From Lactobacillus kimbladii (GTDB lineage Bacteria; Bacillota; Bacilli; Lactobacillales; Lactobacillaceae): a DNA stretch of 64,000 bases. Under the pieces are notes generated by a model. That model was not told where the DNA came from. It saw only the letters and a list, made by a program, of their open reading frames with translations, and searched no databases. Made by a program: the position numbers and the translations under genes. Positions 1 to 8,363 of the stretch are shown piece after piece; within the stretch, counting starts at the first letter, position 1; each line of letters starts with the position of its first letter. Location of the stretch: the NCBI RefSeq assembly GCF_014323605.1, contig NZ_SCMB01000006.1:1-64000 (forward strand), in the 5' to 3' direction.

Positions 1-32
1 CGAGGGTAGGACGCTGCCGTGCTTTTTAGCAA

Positions 33-105
33 TCCGGCTTAGCTCAGTTGGTAGAGCGCTTGACTGTTAATCAAGATGTCGTCAGTTCGAGTCTGACAGC
101 CGGAG
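33..105 (+). tRNA. tRNA-Asn (GTT)
   Basis: Complete 73-nt cloverleaf. The acceptor strands TCCGGCT and AGCCGGA pair perfectly, the D-arm begins GCTC, the anticodon loop is CTGTTAA (anticodon GTT), and the T-arm carries TTCGAGT. CCA is not encoded. The sequence just upstream looks like the end of another RNA gene outside the window, so this may be the last gene of a tRNA/rRNA cluster. Confidence 0.97.
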
Positions 106-110
106 CGAGC

Positions 111-147
111 AAAGAGAAGAGGACCTGCGGGTTCTCTTTTTTTATCT
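111..147 (+). terminator. Intrinsic terminator after tRNA-Asn
   Basis: AGAGAA pairs with TTCTCT across a GC-rich interior and is followed directly by a run of seven or more T. It closes the tRNA transcript before the PTS promoter. Confidence 0.75.
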
Positions 148-211
148 ATTTATTAAGCATAAAGTGTTAGTCCTTATATATTAGAAAAATGTTAGGTAAT
201 GGTTAGAAAAT

Positions 212-240
212 GTGACACAGAGCCTGTTTCACGGTACAAT
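212..240 (+). promoter_or_regulatory. Promoter of the mannose-type PTS operon
   Basis: GTGACA (-35), a 17-nt spacer and TACAAT (-10). Transcription would begin near position 247, about 30 nt before the chosen EIIAB start. This makes an upstream in-frame ATG at 199 unusable, because it lies before the promoter. Confidence 0.7.
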
Positions 241-276
241 ATTATCGGATACATTTTATCTAAAGGAGGAAATCTC

Positions 277-1287
277 ATGGTAGGAATTGTTTTAGCCAGC
301 CATGGTGGATTTGCCGATGGAATTGCGCAGTCTGTGCAAATGCTGTTTGGCGAACAAGACAATTTTGCTCATGTCATTTTAAAGCCCGATGAAGGGCCTG
401 ATGATATAAGAAGCAAAATGGAAACAGCAATTGCTTCATTTGAAAATCAGGATGAAGTACTGTTAATAGTTGATTTGTGGGGAGGTACGCCGTTTAATCA
501 AGCTAATACTCTGCTTGAAAAGCATCCTAATTGGGCAGTTGTCACTGGTATGAATTTACCAATGGTTGTTGAAGCTCTAACTCAGAGGATGACAAACCCT
601 GACATTACCGCTCATCAAATTGCAACAGCTGTTGTTGAGCCAGCAAAAGATGGTATTAAAATCAAGCCGGCAGAATTAATGCCAAAGGAAACTGCAGGTA
701 CAAAACCGCAGGCACAAGCAGCATCTTCAGCTAAAAAGAAGACTATCCCGGAAGGCACTGTTGTTGGTGATGGTCACATTAAATTTGTTTTAGCTCGGAT
801 CGATTCACGATTATTACACGGCCAAGTGGCTACTGGTTGGATACCAACTATGCATCCAGACCGGGTTATTGTAGTTTCAGACAATGTAGCTAAAGACGAA
901 ATGCGTAAAAGCATGATTCGTGAAGCTGCACCTGCAGGTGTTAAAGCGCACACTGTACCGTTGAACAAGTTAGTTGAGATAGCTAAGGATCCCCGTTTTG
1001 GTAACACGCACGCCTTACTACTTTTTGAAAATCCAGAAGATGTTTTAAAAGTTATAAAAGCAGGTGTAGACATTAAAACAGTTAATGTTGGTTCAATGTC
1101 CTATAAAGTTGGAGATGTCAATGCTAACAATGTATTGTCTATGAATCAAGAAGATGTTGATACTTTCCACGAACTTGAAAAAATGGGAGTTAAGTATGAC
1201 GTGCGGAAAGTTCCAACTGATAAAGAAGGCAATATGGAAGCTATTTTAAATAAAGCTCAAAGTTTGCTTGACGAGCAAAACAAGTAA
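277..1287 (+). CDS. manL: PTS mannose-family EIIAB component (ManL-like)
   Basis: Cytoplasmic phosphotransfer subunit of a mannose/fructose/sorbose-family PTS, passing phosphate from HPr to the incoming hexose. The 336-residue protein has an EIIA domain (about residues 1-130, phospho-His9 in LASHGG), a flexible Ala/Pro/Lys linker (about 135-165), and an EIIB domain with His181 in the motif DSRLLHGQV. The fused AB layout and the following C, D and DUF956 genes match the main glucose/mannose transporter of lactobacilli. The ATG at 277 follows an ideal AAAGGAGG, and the in-frame ATG at 199 precedes the promoter and is rejected. First gene of the operon. The substrate is inferred as glucose/mannose from family and operon layout, not shown. 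Confidence 0.93.
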   Translation: MVGIVLASHGGFADGIAQSVQMLFGEQDNFAHVILKPDEGPDDIRSKMETAIASFENQDEVLLIVDLWGGTPFNQANTLLEKHPNWAVVTGMNLPMVVEALTQRMTNPDITAHQIATAVVEPAKDGIKIKPAELMPKETAGTKPQAQAASSAKKKTIPEGTVVGDGHIKFVLARIDSRLLHGQVATGWIPTMHPDRVIVVSDNVAKDEMRKSMIREAAPAGVKAHTVPLNKLVEIAKDPRFGNTHALLLFENPEDVLKVIKAGVDIKTVNVGSMSYKVGDVNANNVLSMNQEDVDTFHELEKMGVKYDVRKVPTDKEGNMEAILNKAQSLLDEQNK

Positions 1288-1304
1288 GAGAATAGGAGTA
1301 AAAA

Positions 1305-2114
1305 ATGAACGCTATTCAAATGATTTTAGTTGTCATAGTTGCCTTTCTTGCAGGTATGGAAGGCATCTTAGACCAATGGGAATTTCATCAACCATTGGTT
1401 GCTTGTACATTAATTGGCTTAGTAACCGGAAATCTGGTTTTAGGTGTTATCCTAGGTGGTTATTTACAAATGATAGCCTTGGGTTGGGCTAATATCGGTG
1501 CCGCTGTTGCGCCTGATGCTGCTTTAGCTTCTGTTGCGTCGGCTATTATTTTGGTTCAAAGTGGTCAAGGAACAAAGGGTATTGGGATGGCTACAGGTAT
1601 TGCGATGCCTCTGGCCGTTGCTGGACTCTTTTTGACTATGATTGTGCGGACGATTTCTACTGGTATTGTACACATTATGGACGCAGATGCTAAAAAAGGT
1701 AATTGGCGTAAAATTAATATGTGGCAATGGATTGACGTTTGTCTGCAAGGATTAAGAATTGCCATTCCAGCTGCATTGCTGTTAGCTATTCCAGCATCGA
1801 CTGTTAAATATTGGCTAGGTTTAATGCCAGCATGGCTAAGTGATGGTATGTCAATCGGTGGTGCCATGGTTGTTGCCGTTGGTTACGCAATGGTGATCAA
1901 CATGATGGCCAGCCGTGAAGTTTGGCCGTTCTTTGCTATCGGTTTTGCTTTAGCAGCTATTAAAGATTTAACTTTGATTGCTTTGGGTGCCATTGGTTTG
2001 GCAATGGCTCTCATGTATTTAGCATTAGAGTCAAAAGTTGGCAATAACAGCAGTTCAAATTCTGATGATGAAGGTACCGGCGATCCACTCGGCGATATCA
2101 TAGATGACTATTAG
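1305..2114 (+). CDS. manM: PTS mannose-family EIIC component (ManM-like)
   Basis: Membrane channel subunit (269 residues) of the mannose-family permease, which forms the translocation unit with EIID. It is almost entirely hydrophobic with Gly-rich segments typical of the family, including a long run of small residues around residues 40-75. The hydrophilic C-terminal tail is rich in Ser, Asn and Asp (SSSNSDDEG). It lies 17 nt after EIIAB with its own AGGAG site and 27 nt before EIID, so it is clearly co-transcribed. In other bacteria this EIIC/EIID pair is also the receptor for class IIa bacteriocins; whether that holds here is not visible. Confidence 0.92.
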   Translation: MNAIQMILVVIVAFLAGMEGILDQWEFHQPLVACTLIGLVTGNLVLGVILGGYLQMIALGWANIGAAVAPDAALASVASAIILVQSGQGTKGIGMATGIAMPLAVAGLFLTMIVRTISTGIVHIMDADAKKGNWRKINMWQWIDVCLQGLRIAIPAALLLAIPASTVKYWLGLMPAWLSDGMSIGGAMVVAVGYAMVINMMASREVWPFFAIGFALAAIKDLTLIALGAIGLAMALMYLALESKVGNNSSSNSDDEGTGDPLGDIIDDY

Positions 2115-2141
2115 AGTGATATTTAAGAGGAGGATTTTACA

Positions 2142-3056
2142 ATGGCTGATAAAAAAATAAAATTAACTAAAGCCGACCGCTTCAAAGTTATGTGGCACTC
2201 ACAATTTTTGCAAGCTTCATGGAACTACGAAAGAATGCAGAATGGTGGATATGCATATTCACTTATTCCTGCTTTAAGAAAACTTTATCCTAAAAAAGAT
2301 GATATGGCTGCTGCTTTGCAGAGACACCTAGTCTTTTTTAACGTTCATCCTTACTTAGTATCTCCAATTCTCGGTGTTACTTTAGCATTAGAAGAGGATA
2401 AGGCTAACGGAGCTAAAGTTGAAGATGAAGCTATTCAAGGTGTTAAGGTTGGAATGATGGGACCTTTAGCCGGTGTCGGTGATCCTGTATTCTGGTACAC
2501 TGTACGGCCAATTGTTGGTGCTCTAGGTGCCTCAATGGCTATTCAAGGCAATATTTTAGGACCAATTTTGTTCTTCGTTATTTGGAACGTAATTAGATTG
2601 GCCTTCATGTGGTACACACAGGAATTTGGCTACAAGGCTGGTTCTGCGATTACTAATGATATGTCTGGTGGTCTATTGCAAAAGGTAACCCGTGGAGCTT
2701 CGATGATGGGTATGTTTGTTTTAGGCTCCCTGATTGAACGCTGGGTTAACATTAAGTTCACTCCGATTGTTTCAAAGACGCCTGTCCAAAAGGGTGGCTA
2801 TATTGATTGGGGCTCACTTCCAGCCGGTGCTAAAGGTATTCAACAAGCTTTAATTGATCAGGCAAATGGCTTGTCTTTAACCAAGTTTAAAGTTACTACT
2901 TTGCAAAACAACTTGGATAGTTTAATCCCTGGTTTAGCTGGACTACTTTTGACTTTCCTGTGTATGTGGTTGCTAAAGAAGAAAGTTTCACCAATCGTAA
3001 TTATTATTGCCATCTTCATTGTTGGTGTCGTTTTGCATGTTCTGCATGTGCTTTAA
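2142..3056 (+). CDS. manN: PTS mannose-family EIID component (ManN-like)
   Basis: Second membrane subunit (304 residues) of the mannose-family transporter. It begins with the family signature of a soluble N-terminus followed by WNYERMQNGGY near residue 30, and has the G-rich block GVKVGMMGPLAGVGDPVFW near residue 110. Hydrophobic helices follow, with three clear ones near the C-terminus. Start ATG preceded by GAGGAGG. EIID is unique to this PTS family and is always encoded beside EIIC, as here. It ends 6 nt before the DUF956 gene. Confidence 0.92.
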   Translation: MADKKIKLTKADRFKVMWHSQFLQASWNYERMQNGGYAYSLIPALRKLYPKKDDMAAALQRHLVFFNVHPYLVSPILGVTLALEEDKANGAKVEDEAIQGVKVGMMGPLAGVGDPVFWYTVRPIVGALGASMAIQGNILGPILFFVIWNVIRLAFMWYTQEFGYKAGSAITNDMSGGLLQKVTRGASMMGMFVLGSLIERWVNIKFTPIVSKTPVQKGGYIDWGSLPAGAKGIQQALIDQANGLSLTKFKVTTLQNNLDSLIPGLAGLLLTFLCMWLLKKKVSPIVIIIAIFIVGVVLHVLHVL

Positions 3057-3062
3057 TCTAAA

Positions 3063-3425
3063 ATGGTTGAATCAAGTAACACCAAAGTTGATTTAACGAC
3101 AAATGCGACTTGGTTTCGCTCGTTATCTACATACGGTAAAGTAATGGTCGGAGATAAGGCATTTGAATTCTATAATGACCGCAACATCTCTGATTATGTT
3201 CAGATTCCGTGGCCAGAAGTTACTTATGTGGTGGCGGATGTTTATTTCCATGGACGTTATATACCTCGTTTTGAAATTCGCACTCGTGCAAACGGAAAAT
3301 TTATTTTTACAACACGTAATAATAAAAAAACTTTGCGCGCTATTCGTAAGTATGTCCCTGCCAATAGAATGCGGCAGGCACTTGGATTGTGGCAAAAAAT
3401 CAAAAGAAGAATAATGCATAAATAA
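3063..3425 (+). CDS. manO: DUF956 family protein (ManO-like)
   Basis: Small 120-residue soluble protein of the DUF956 family, which is almost always the last gene of manLMN-type operons in Firmicutes. The biochemical role is not established; it is proposed to modulate expression or activity of the mannose PTS. Visible features are a central beta-rich segment with aromatic residues (IPWPEVTYVVADVYFHG) and a basic C-terminus (KKTLRAIRKYV, KIKRRI). It starts 6 nt after EIID stops and ends just before a strong terminator. Family assignment is firm, function is not. Confidence 0.85.
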   Translation: MVESSNTKVDLTTNATWFRSLSTYGKVMVGDKAFEFYNDRNISDYVQIPWPEVTYVVADVYFHGRYIPRFEIRTRANGKFIFTTRNNKKTLRAIRKYVPANRMRQALGLWQKIKRRIMHK

Positions 3426-3429
3426 AAAG

Positions 3430-3464
3430 TTCCTAGACAAAATCAATTGTCTAGGAATTTTTTT
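3430..3464 (+). terminator. Terminator of the man operon
   Basis: Perfect 11-bp stem (TTCCTAGACAA with TTGTCTAGGAA), a 6-nt loop, then seven T. It ends the four-gene PTS transcript. Confidence 0.9.
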
Positions 3465-3543
3465 ACTTAATTCTTGCTTTTAATATTTATTTTTTCCACA
3501 ACACCCAATTCACCAGCAACTTTCTTTTATAAAGCTTGAATTG

Positions 3544-4914
3544 CTATGCCTTCTTTTCTTCGTGCCAAATTTTAGACAGGGTTGACAAAACTATAAAGAT
3601 TAACAGTGCTGAAATCATGGAAATCCTGTTTTCAGGCAAAATCAGCAGTAATATAATCATCAAAATGAAAAAGATCAAGGTGATATAGTCCCAGAAAGGA
3701 AAACCAGGCATTTTAAAATCGGTAAGTTCTTGTGCAGGTGTCTTTTTGCGGTAAGCAATGTGGGTTAAAAGCATCAAGCACCAGATAATTAAGAACATAC
3801 TGGTGGAGGTTGAAGAAATAAAATTAAATGCCTCATTGCCGATGACAATGATAACAAATGGTGCTAAGGCCATTAGGCATGCTGATAAAGTTAAAGCATT
3901 TTGGGGCAATTGTCTTCTTAAATGTCCAAATGTTTGGTTAAATTTACCCTTACCGTTAAAAGTAACAGAAAATAATAACCGGCCTGCACTGTAAAGAATA
4001 CTATTGGTTGAAGAAACGGCTGCTGAAATAACCACGAAATTAATGATTGAACCAGCATTGCGAATACCGGTTGCCGCTAAAGTTTGTACAAATGGACTAG
4101 AATTAGTAGCCACCTTACCCCAGGGAATCACTACTAAAATAGCAATAATGGCTAGCACATAGAATAAAATGATGCGCATTGGAACCTCATTAATAGCCTT
4201 TCTAATCGTTACTTTGGGGTTTTGCGCTTCTGCAGCAGTTAATCCGACTAGTTCAACGCCAACAAAGCTAAAGATAACCATCTGAAAACCGGAAAAGAAC
4301 CCGGTGCCGCCTTTAGCAAAAAAGCCGCCATTTGTGGACAAGTTAGCTAGAGTAACGGGTCCAAAAGAGGTCTTGCCACCAGTTATTAATAAATAGGCTA
4401 CTAAAATCACGAATGCAATAACCGTCACAATCTTAATTATGGCAAAACTAAATTCTAGATTGCCAAAAAGACGGGCAGAAAGCAAATTGATAAATAGCAA
4501 AACAGCTATGGTTACTAAACCAGGCACCCACGTAGGCAAATGGGGAAACCAGTATTGAAAATATATTCCCAAGGCTGTCATTTCTGCCATACCCAGGGTT
4601 ACCCAACTAATCCAGTAGAGATAACCAGAAATAAACCCGATATTTTTACCCAAGTACTTTTCGATAAAGTCAATATATGTATGCTTAGATAAGTCTGAAA
4701 TTATGAGCTCACCTAAAGCTCGCATAAGTAGAAATAAGAAAATACCGACAATGGCATAAATTAAAATGACGCTAGGACCGGCTCGTCTAATGCTATTACC
4801 TACACCTAGAAATAAACCTGTACCAATTGTCCCACCCAGGGCAATCAATTGAATATGCGCGTTTGTCAAGGTTCGTTCGTAACCAGAACCGTTATTTTCT
4901 TCTTCTTCGCTCAT
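3544..4914 (-). CDS. Amino acid permease, APC superfamily (CycA/AroP-like)
   Basis: Proton-coupled amino acid importer in the cytoplasmic membrane, 456 residues, the normal length for this family, with about twelve hydrophobic segments. The N-terminal soluble part SGYERTLTNAHIQLIALGG and the following GTIGTGLFLG are the classic first-helix motif of amino acid-polyamine-organocation carriers. The ALGELI and WISWVTLGMAEM segments resemble the D-alanine/D-serine/glycine carrier CycA more than LysP or AroP, but the substrate cannot be fixed by eye. Single gene, read leftward; a TTGGAGTGATTT ribosome site precedes the ATG. It is divergent from the GNAT gene and shares an AT-rich 185-bp intergenic space with it. 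Confidence 0.88.
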   Translation of the reverse strand: MSEEEENNGSGYERTLTNAHIQLIALGGTIGTGLFLGVGNSIRRAGPSVILIYAIVGIFLFLLMRALGELIISDLSKHTYIDFIEKYLGKNIGFISGYLYWISWVTLGMAEMTALGIYFQYWFPHLPTWVPGLVTIAVLLFINLLSARLFGNLEFSFAIIKIVTVIAFVILVAYLLITGGKTSFGPVTLANLSTNGGFFAKGGTGFFSGFQMVIFSFVGVELVGLTAAEAQNPKVTIRKAINEVPMRIILFYVLAIIAILVVIPWGKVATNSSPFVQTLAATGIRNAGSIINFVVISAAVSSTNSILYSAGRLLFSVTFNGKGKFNQTFGHLRRQLPQNALTLSACLMALAPFVIIVIGNEAFNFISSTSTSMFLIIWCLMLLTHIAYRKKTPAQELTDFKMPGFPFWDYITLIFFILMIILLLILPENRISMISALLIFIVLSTLSKIWHEEKKA

Positions 4915-5099
4915 TAAATCACTCCAAATACTTAAAAATTAGTTACATTATTAAATTATAGCATTATACAAAAGCGTATGTTTTTAACAAAATAAAATTT
5001 GGTCAAATTGTAAGTTTTGTTATGTTAAAAAGGGCTTTATTTAAAGACAAATTGTAGTATCATATATTTTATTAAAAATAAATTAAGGAGGAAGATTTA

Positions 5100-5675
5100 A
5101 TGTTTACCATTGGCCAATTTACTGTAAATAACTTGGATATTAGTTTGGTATTACCGGAAGTCAGTCATGCGGAAACCTTATACGAAATTATTGTCCATGA
5201 CCGTGATCAGCTGGCACATTTTTTACCTTGGGCAGGTAAGATTGCGAGTGTAAAAGATGAAGTTGATTTTATTAAGGCAATGCGAGTTGACACCGCTAAT
5301 TATAAGAAACTGGTACTAGTTGTTCTTGTCAATGGCAAACCAGCGGGAATGGTTGACCTGCACAATATTAAGTTAAAAAATGAAAGCGGCGAAATTGGCT
5401 ATTGGCTGGGGCAAAAATATCAGGGTAACGGAATCATGACTCAGGCCGTTAAAAAGTTAGTAGACGTATCATTCAACCAGTTTGGATTACACAGTATTAA
5501 ATTACTGGCAGATCATAATAATAAACCTAGTAGAGCCATTGCAGATAGGCTGCACTTTGAATATGTGGCCAGGCTTAAAGATGAAGTTAAGTATCACGGT
5601 AAGTTCTGTGATATGGAGTTATATATCACATTTAATTCTAAAAACTACTCAAAAAAGGGTCTGGGAAAAAACTAG
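5100..5675 (+). CDS. GNAT family N-acetyltransferase, RimJ/RimL type
   Basis: Acetyl-CoA-dependent N-acetyltransferase of 191 residues. The order fits RimL-like ribosomal-protein acetyltransferases: an N-terminal strand region, the segment GEIGYWLGQKYQGNGIMTQAV (about residues 98-118) that forms the acetyl-CoA pyrophosphate loop (QGNGIM), and the C-terminal NxPSRAIADRLHFE motif (about 145-155). Family members acetylate ribosomal proteins, antibiotics or small amines; the substrate here is unknown. Start ATG follows AAGGAGGAAG. The last residues are unusually basic. Single gene ending just before a bidirectional terminator. Confidence 0.85.
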   Translation: MFTIGQFTVNNLDISLVLPEVSHAETLYEIIVHDRDQLAHFLPWAGKIASVKDEVDFIKAMRVDTANYKKLVLVVLVNGKPAGMVDLHNIKLKNESGEIGYWLGQKYQGNGIMTQAVKKLVDVSFNQFGLHSIKLLADHNNKPSRAIADRLHFEYVARLKDEVKYHGKFCDMELYITFNSKNYSKKGLGKN

Positions 5676-5690
5676 TTCTCAGACCGCGAA

Positions 5691-5735
5691 AAAAGAACGA
5701 TGATTTCCTTACGGATTTCGTCGTTCTTTTGCTTG
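5691..5735. terminator. Bidirectional terminator between GNAT gene and galE
   Basis: AAAAGAACGA pairs with TCGTTCTTTT around an imperfect inner stem. A-run and T-run flank it, so it serves both converging transcripts. Confidence 0.8.
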
Positions 5736-5766
5736 GGTAACTTGATTCTTTTTCCCACACACTTTG

Positions 5767-6759
5767 TTATTTGTCTTCGTATCCTTGAGGATGAGCTTGG
5801 TGCCATTTCCATGCACTTGCCATTACATCTTCAGCGCTCTCATGTTGTGGCTGCCAGCCTAAAATAGTTCTGGCTTTGGTTGAATCTGCAACTAGACTGT
5901 CAGGGTCACCTGCACGGCGTGGTCCCATAGTATATGGAATTTCAACATTGGTAACTTTATGAGCCGCTTGTAAGATTTCTAAGTTGGAGTAGCCATGAGC
6001 AGTTCCAAGGTTGAACACATCGGACTTGTTAGTTTTAACTAAGTATTTTAGTGCCAGTACATGCGCGTCGATGAGATCTTCGATTTGAACGTAATCTCTG
6101 ACATTAGTGCCATCTTTAGTGTCGTAGTCATTACCAAAAATAGTAAATTTACCATCGCCACTGACAGCACTTTTTAAAATATTAGGAATTAAATGCGTTT
6201 CCGGAGAGTGATCTTCTCCAATTGACCCATCACTTGCAGCACCAGCAACGTTGAAATAGCGCAGTGCAATTGATTTGATACCATCAGCTTTATCTGCCCA
6301 ATGCATGATTTTTTCCATCATTACTTTGGTTTCGCCATAAGGGCTAATCGGATTAAGCGGTGAATCTTCAGTAATTGGCAATTTCTTAGGGATGCCGTAA
6401 GTTGCCGCACTTGAAGAAAAGACAAGGTATTTTACATCGGCATCTTTCATTGCTTCTAGGAGCGCAATCATACCTGAAACGTTATTATCATAGTATTTCA
6501 GTGGTTTTTCCACAGATTCAGGCACTAAAGAATATGCAGCAAAGTGCATAACTGCCTCAATTTTTTCTTGACGCAATATTTGGCTAACTAAAAACTTGTT
6601 CTCAATATCTCCTTGGTAAAACTTGGCTTTAGAGTTGACAGCTTTTCTGTGCCCAGTGTACAAAGCGTCAAGGACAACAACATCATTATTTTGTTCAATT
6701 AATTTTTTAACAGCTACCGAGCCAATATACCCAGCACCGCCGATAACTAAAACGCGCAT
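5767..6759 (-). CDS. galE: UDP-glucose 4-epimerase
   Basis: Interconverts UDP-glucose and UDP-galactose (Leloir pathway and supply of UDP-galactose for envelope polymers); cytoplasmic, NAD-dependent. The 330-residue protein shows the Rossmann motif GGAGYIGS at the N-terminus, the SSSAATYG strand, and the YxxxK catalytic pair in SPYGETK, followed by RYFNVAGA, all diagnostic of GalE. I place the start at the ATG preceded by ATTGGAGGAATTT; a TTG four codons earlier falls inside that ribosome site. It stands alone with no galK/galT in the window. It converges on the GNAT gene and is divergent from the nitroreductase. Confidence 0.95.
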   Translation of the reverse strand: MRVLVIGGAGYIGSVAVKKLIEQNNDVVVLDALYTGHRKAVNSKAKFYQGDIENKFLVSQILRQEKIEAVMHFAAYSLVPESVEKPLKYYDNNVSGMIALLEAMKDADVKYLVFSSSAATYGIPKKLPITEDSPLNPISPYGETKVMMEKIMHWADKADGIKSIALRYFNVAGAASDGSIGEDHSPETHLIPNILKSAVSGDGKFTIFGNDYDTKDGTNVRDYVQIEDLIDAHVLALKYLVKTNKSDVFNLGTAHGYSNLEILQAAHKVTNVEIPYTMGPRRAGDPDSLVADSTKARTILGWQPQHESAEDVMASAWKWHQAHPQGYEDK

Positions 6760-6899
6760 AAATTCCTCCAATTAATATATGGTAATGATCTTCTGTCTAA
6801 ATTTTAGCACAGTCTGTTAATTTAAAAGACAATTATTGACAGTAAAATCATTTTGCAATACAGTTACTTTTAGTAAGATAGTTAGAAAGAAGTATCAAA

Positions 6900-7658
6900 A
6901 TGATTCATAATTCCACAATTAACCAGCAAATTAATCATCGCTCTATCAGAAAATTTAAAGATCAAACACTAAGTGCAGAACAATTAAATACTTTATACAC
7001 CGTTTTTCAACACACCGCGACGAGCATGTTTATGCAAAATGCGACAATGCTTCATATTACTGATGAAATTAAAAAGGCAAAAATCAGGGAATTGTGCGGA
7101 CAAAAATATGTTGGTGCTGAAGGAGATTTGTTTATCTTTGTAGTGGATTTATACCGAAACCAACAAATTCGCCGCCAGTTAGGTAAAGATGACGGACGTG
7201 TTCATACCACTGACATTTTCTTTCAGGGGATGGATGACACATTACTTGCTTGGCAAAATGTGGCTAATGCTGTTGAAAGTATGGATCTTGGTTATGTGCC
7301 TCTAGGTACCATTAATGATCACCCGTTAAAAATGTTGGAAGTGCTTGATTTGCCTAAACTGACGTTTCCAGCGTTAGGGATGCAAGTGGGTGTTCCTGAC
7401 CAAGAGCCGCAATTGAAACCGCGCTTGCCACTAGCATTTACAACTTTTGAAAATGAGTATCCGCGTGATTTTAAAGTGGCAGACTTGAAAGACTATGACC
7501 AAGTCGTTACCACTTACTATGACTTGCGGGATGCTAATAGACGTATTGATTCTTTTACCAAGCAAATAACTGGTGACAAGTTAAACGATAAGAGAATTGA
7601 TCGTGACGAGTTGCCAGAATTGTTGCACAAGCAAGAGCTTTGCCTAGATTGGAAATAA
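6900..7658 (+). CDS. Nitroreductase family protein (NfsA/FRP-like FMN oxidoreductase)
   Basis: FMN-dependent NAD(P)H oxidoreductase of 252 residues, the size of NfsA/Frp-type flavin reductases. Visible signatures are the N-terminal NHRSIRKF (FMN phosphate contact, about residues 12-19), the mid-protein ANAVESMDLGYVPLGTI (about 122-138), and a C-terminal PKLTFPALGMQVGVPDQEPQLKPRLP region shared with oxygen-insensitive nitroreductases. Physiological substrates are usually quinones, flavins or nitro compounds and cannot be told from sequence. The ribosome site AGAAAGAAG is modest. Single gene followed by a terminator. Confidence 0.87.
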   Translation: MIHNSTINQQINHRSIRKFKDQTLSAEQLNTLYTVFQHTATSMFMQNATMLHITDEIKKAKIRELCGQKYVGAEGDLFIFVVDLYRNQQIRRQLGKDDGRVHTTDIFFQGMDDTLLAWQNVANAVESMDLGYVPLGTINDHPLKMLEVLDLPKLTFPALGMQVGVPDQEPQLKPRLPLAFTTFENEYPRDFKVADLKDYDQVVTTYYDLRDANRRIDSFTKQITGDKLNDKRIDRDELPELLHKQELCLDWK

Positions 7659-7662
7659 AATA

Positions 7663-7697
7663 AAAGTCGCGCATTCGATTGCATGACTTTTTTTGTT
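7663..7697 (+). terminator. Terminator after the nitroreductase gene
   Basis: AAAGTC pairs with GACTTT, reinforced by GCA/TGC around the loop, followed by T7. A TATAAT box for the next tRNA starts only five bases later. Confidence 0.8.
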
Positions 7698-7707
7698 TTG
7701 GTATAAT
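7679..7707 (+). promoter_or_regulatory. Promoter of tRNA-Thr
   Basis: Consensus TATAAT at 7702-7707, 18 nt before the mature tRNA 5' end. A weak -35 (TTGCAT) lies 17 nt upstream, inside the terminator stem of the preceding gene, so the two elements share sequence. Confidence 0.6.
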
Positions 7708-7725
7708 TTAAACGTTGTGAAAGTT

Positions 7726-7798
7726 GCTGATTTAGCTCAGTTGGTAGAGCGTTTCCCTCGTAAAGAAAAGGTCGCCAGTTCGATTCTGGCAATCAGCA
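7726..7798 (+). tRNA. tRNA-Thr (CGT)
   Basis: 73-nt cloverleaf. Acceptor GCTGATT/AATCAGC is perfectly paired, as is T-arm GCCAG-TTCGATT-CTGGC, and the anticodon loop is CTCGTAA (anticodon CGT, threonine). The anticodon stem TTTCC/AGAAA has a C-A mismatch at the pair that closes the loop (31-39), which is unusual. No CCA is encoded. The gene borders an accessory stretch. Confidence 0.93.
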
Positions 7799-7823
7799 TT
7801 CAGAAGAATAAAATTGGTAAAAC

Positions 7824-7869
7824 AACCTTGATATATCAGTGTTTTCTGTTGGTAAATTAAGGTTATTTT
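7824..7869 (+). terminator. Probable terminator of tRNA-Thr
   Basis: AACCTTGAT and AATTAAGGTT can pair across a 22-nt loop, followed by ATTTTTTG. The stem is imperfect and the loop long, so this is a moderate call. Confidence 0.5.
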
Positions 7870-8363
7870 TTGTTTATTAAAGATAATTATGCACACGATA
7901 CGGAACACGTTTTGAAGTGAAATTGCAAAGTATTTCCGTGTTATGCCAAAAGAATGTTTAGAGATCACTTACTTTAAAAAATTAATTGAGTAAAAAAGGA
8001 AGTCGTAGTTATTAGCTTTGACTTTTTTGATTTTTATGAGAATTATTTCTGGAATTGTCTCAACTGCTGCTAATATAGCAACTTTAGTATCTTACCAAAC
8101 TTTGTTAATAGCGAACGTAACCAATAGAGCTGCATTAATTTTCACTGACTCTAACATACTTTTAACTTTTGATAAAAAACAAAAACCATTGGCAAGAGTT
8201 CATTACATCCCAATGTTGGTTACAGGTTTAGAACTTAGTCCAAAAGCGTAGGACTAATCCTTTATTTTAATTCAAAATCTTAAAAAAAATTAGCATTGCT
8301 ACTAACGTATGTACTATAATTTGCTTATAGATTTTTTTGAAACTTGATAGGTAGCTGGCATTT
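7870..8363. other. Non-coding stretch with no assignable gene
   Basis: About 490 bases without a supportable gene. A 77-codon open frame at 8018-8251 starts with TTG, has no proper ribosome site, and matches nothing I recognise. Its last codons lie over a hairpin (TTAGTCC/GGACTAA, 8235-8257) followed by CCTTTATTTT that could terminate transcription. The stretch sits between a tRNA gene and accessory genes, where remnants of an integrated element would be expected, but I see no integrase or repeat of the tRNA 3' end. Confidence 0.4.

Noticed and set aside
199..276. N-terminal extension of the mannose EIIAB
   Set aside because: The region contains the promoter (-35 at 212, -10 at 235), and the standard N-terminus begins at the ATG after AAAGGAGG.
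8018..8251. 77-codon open frame after tRNA-Thr
   Set aside because: TTG start without a ribosome site, no recognisable motifs, and its end overlaps a hairpin; not reported as a gene.
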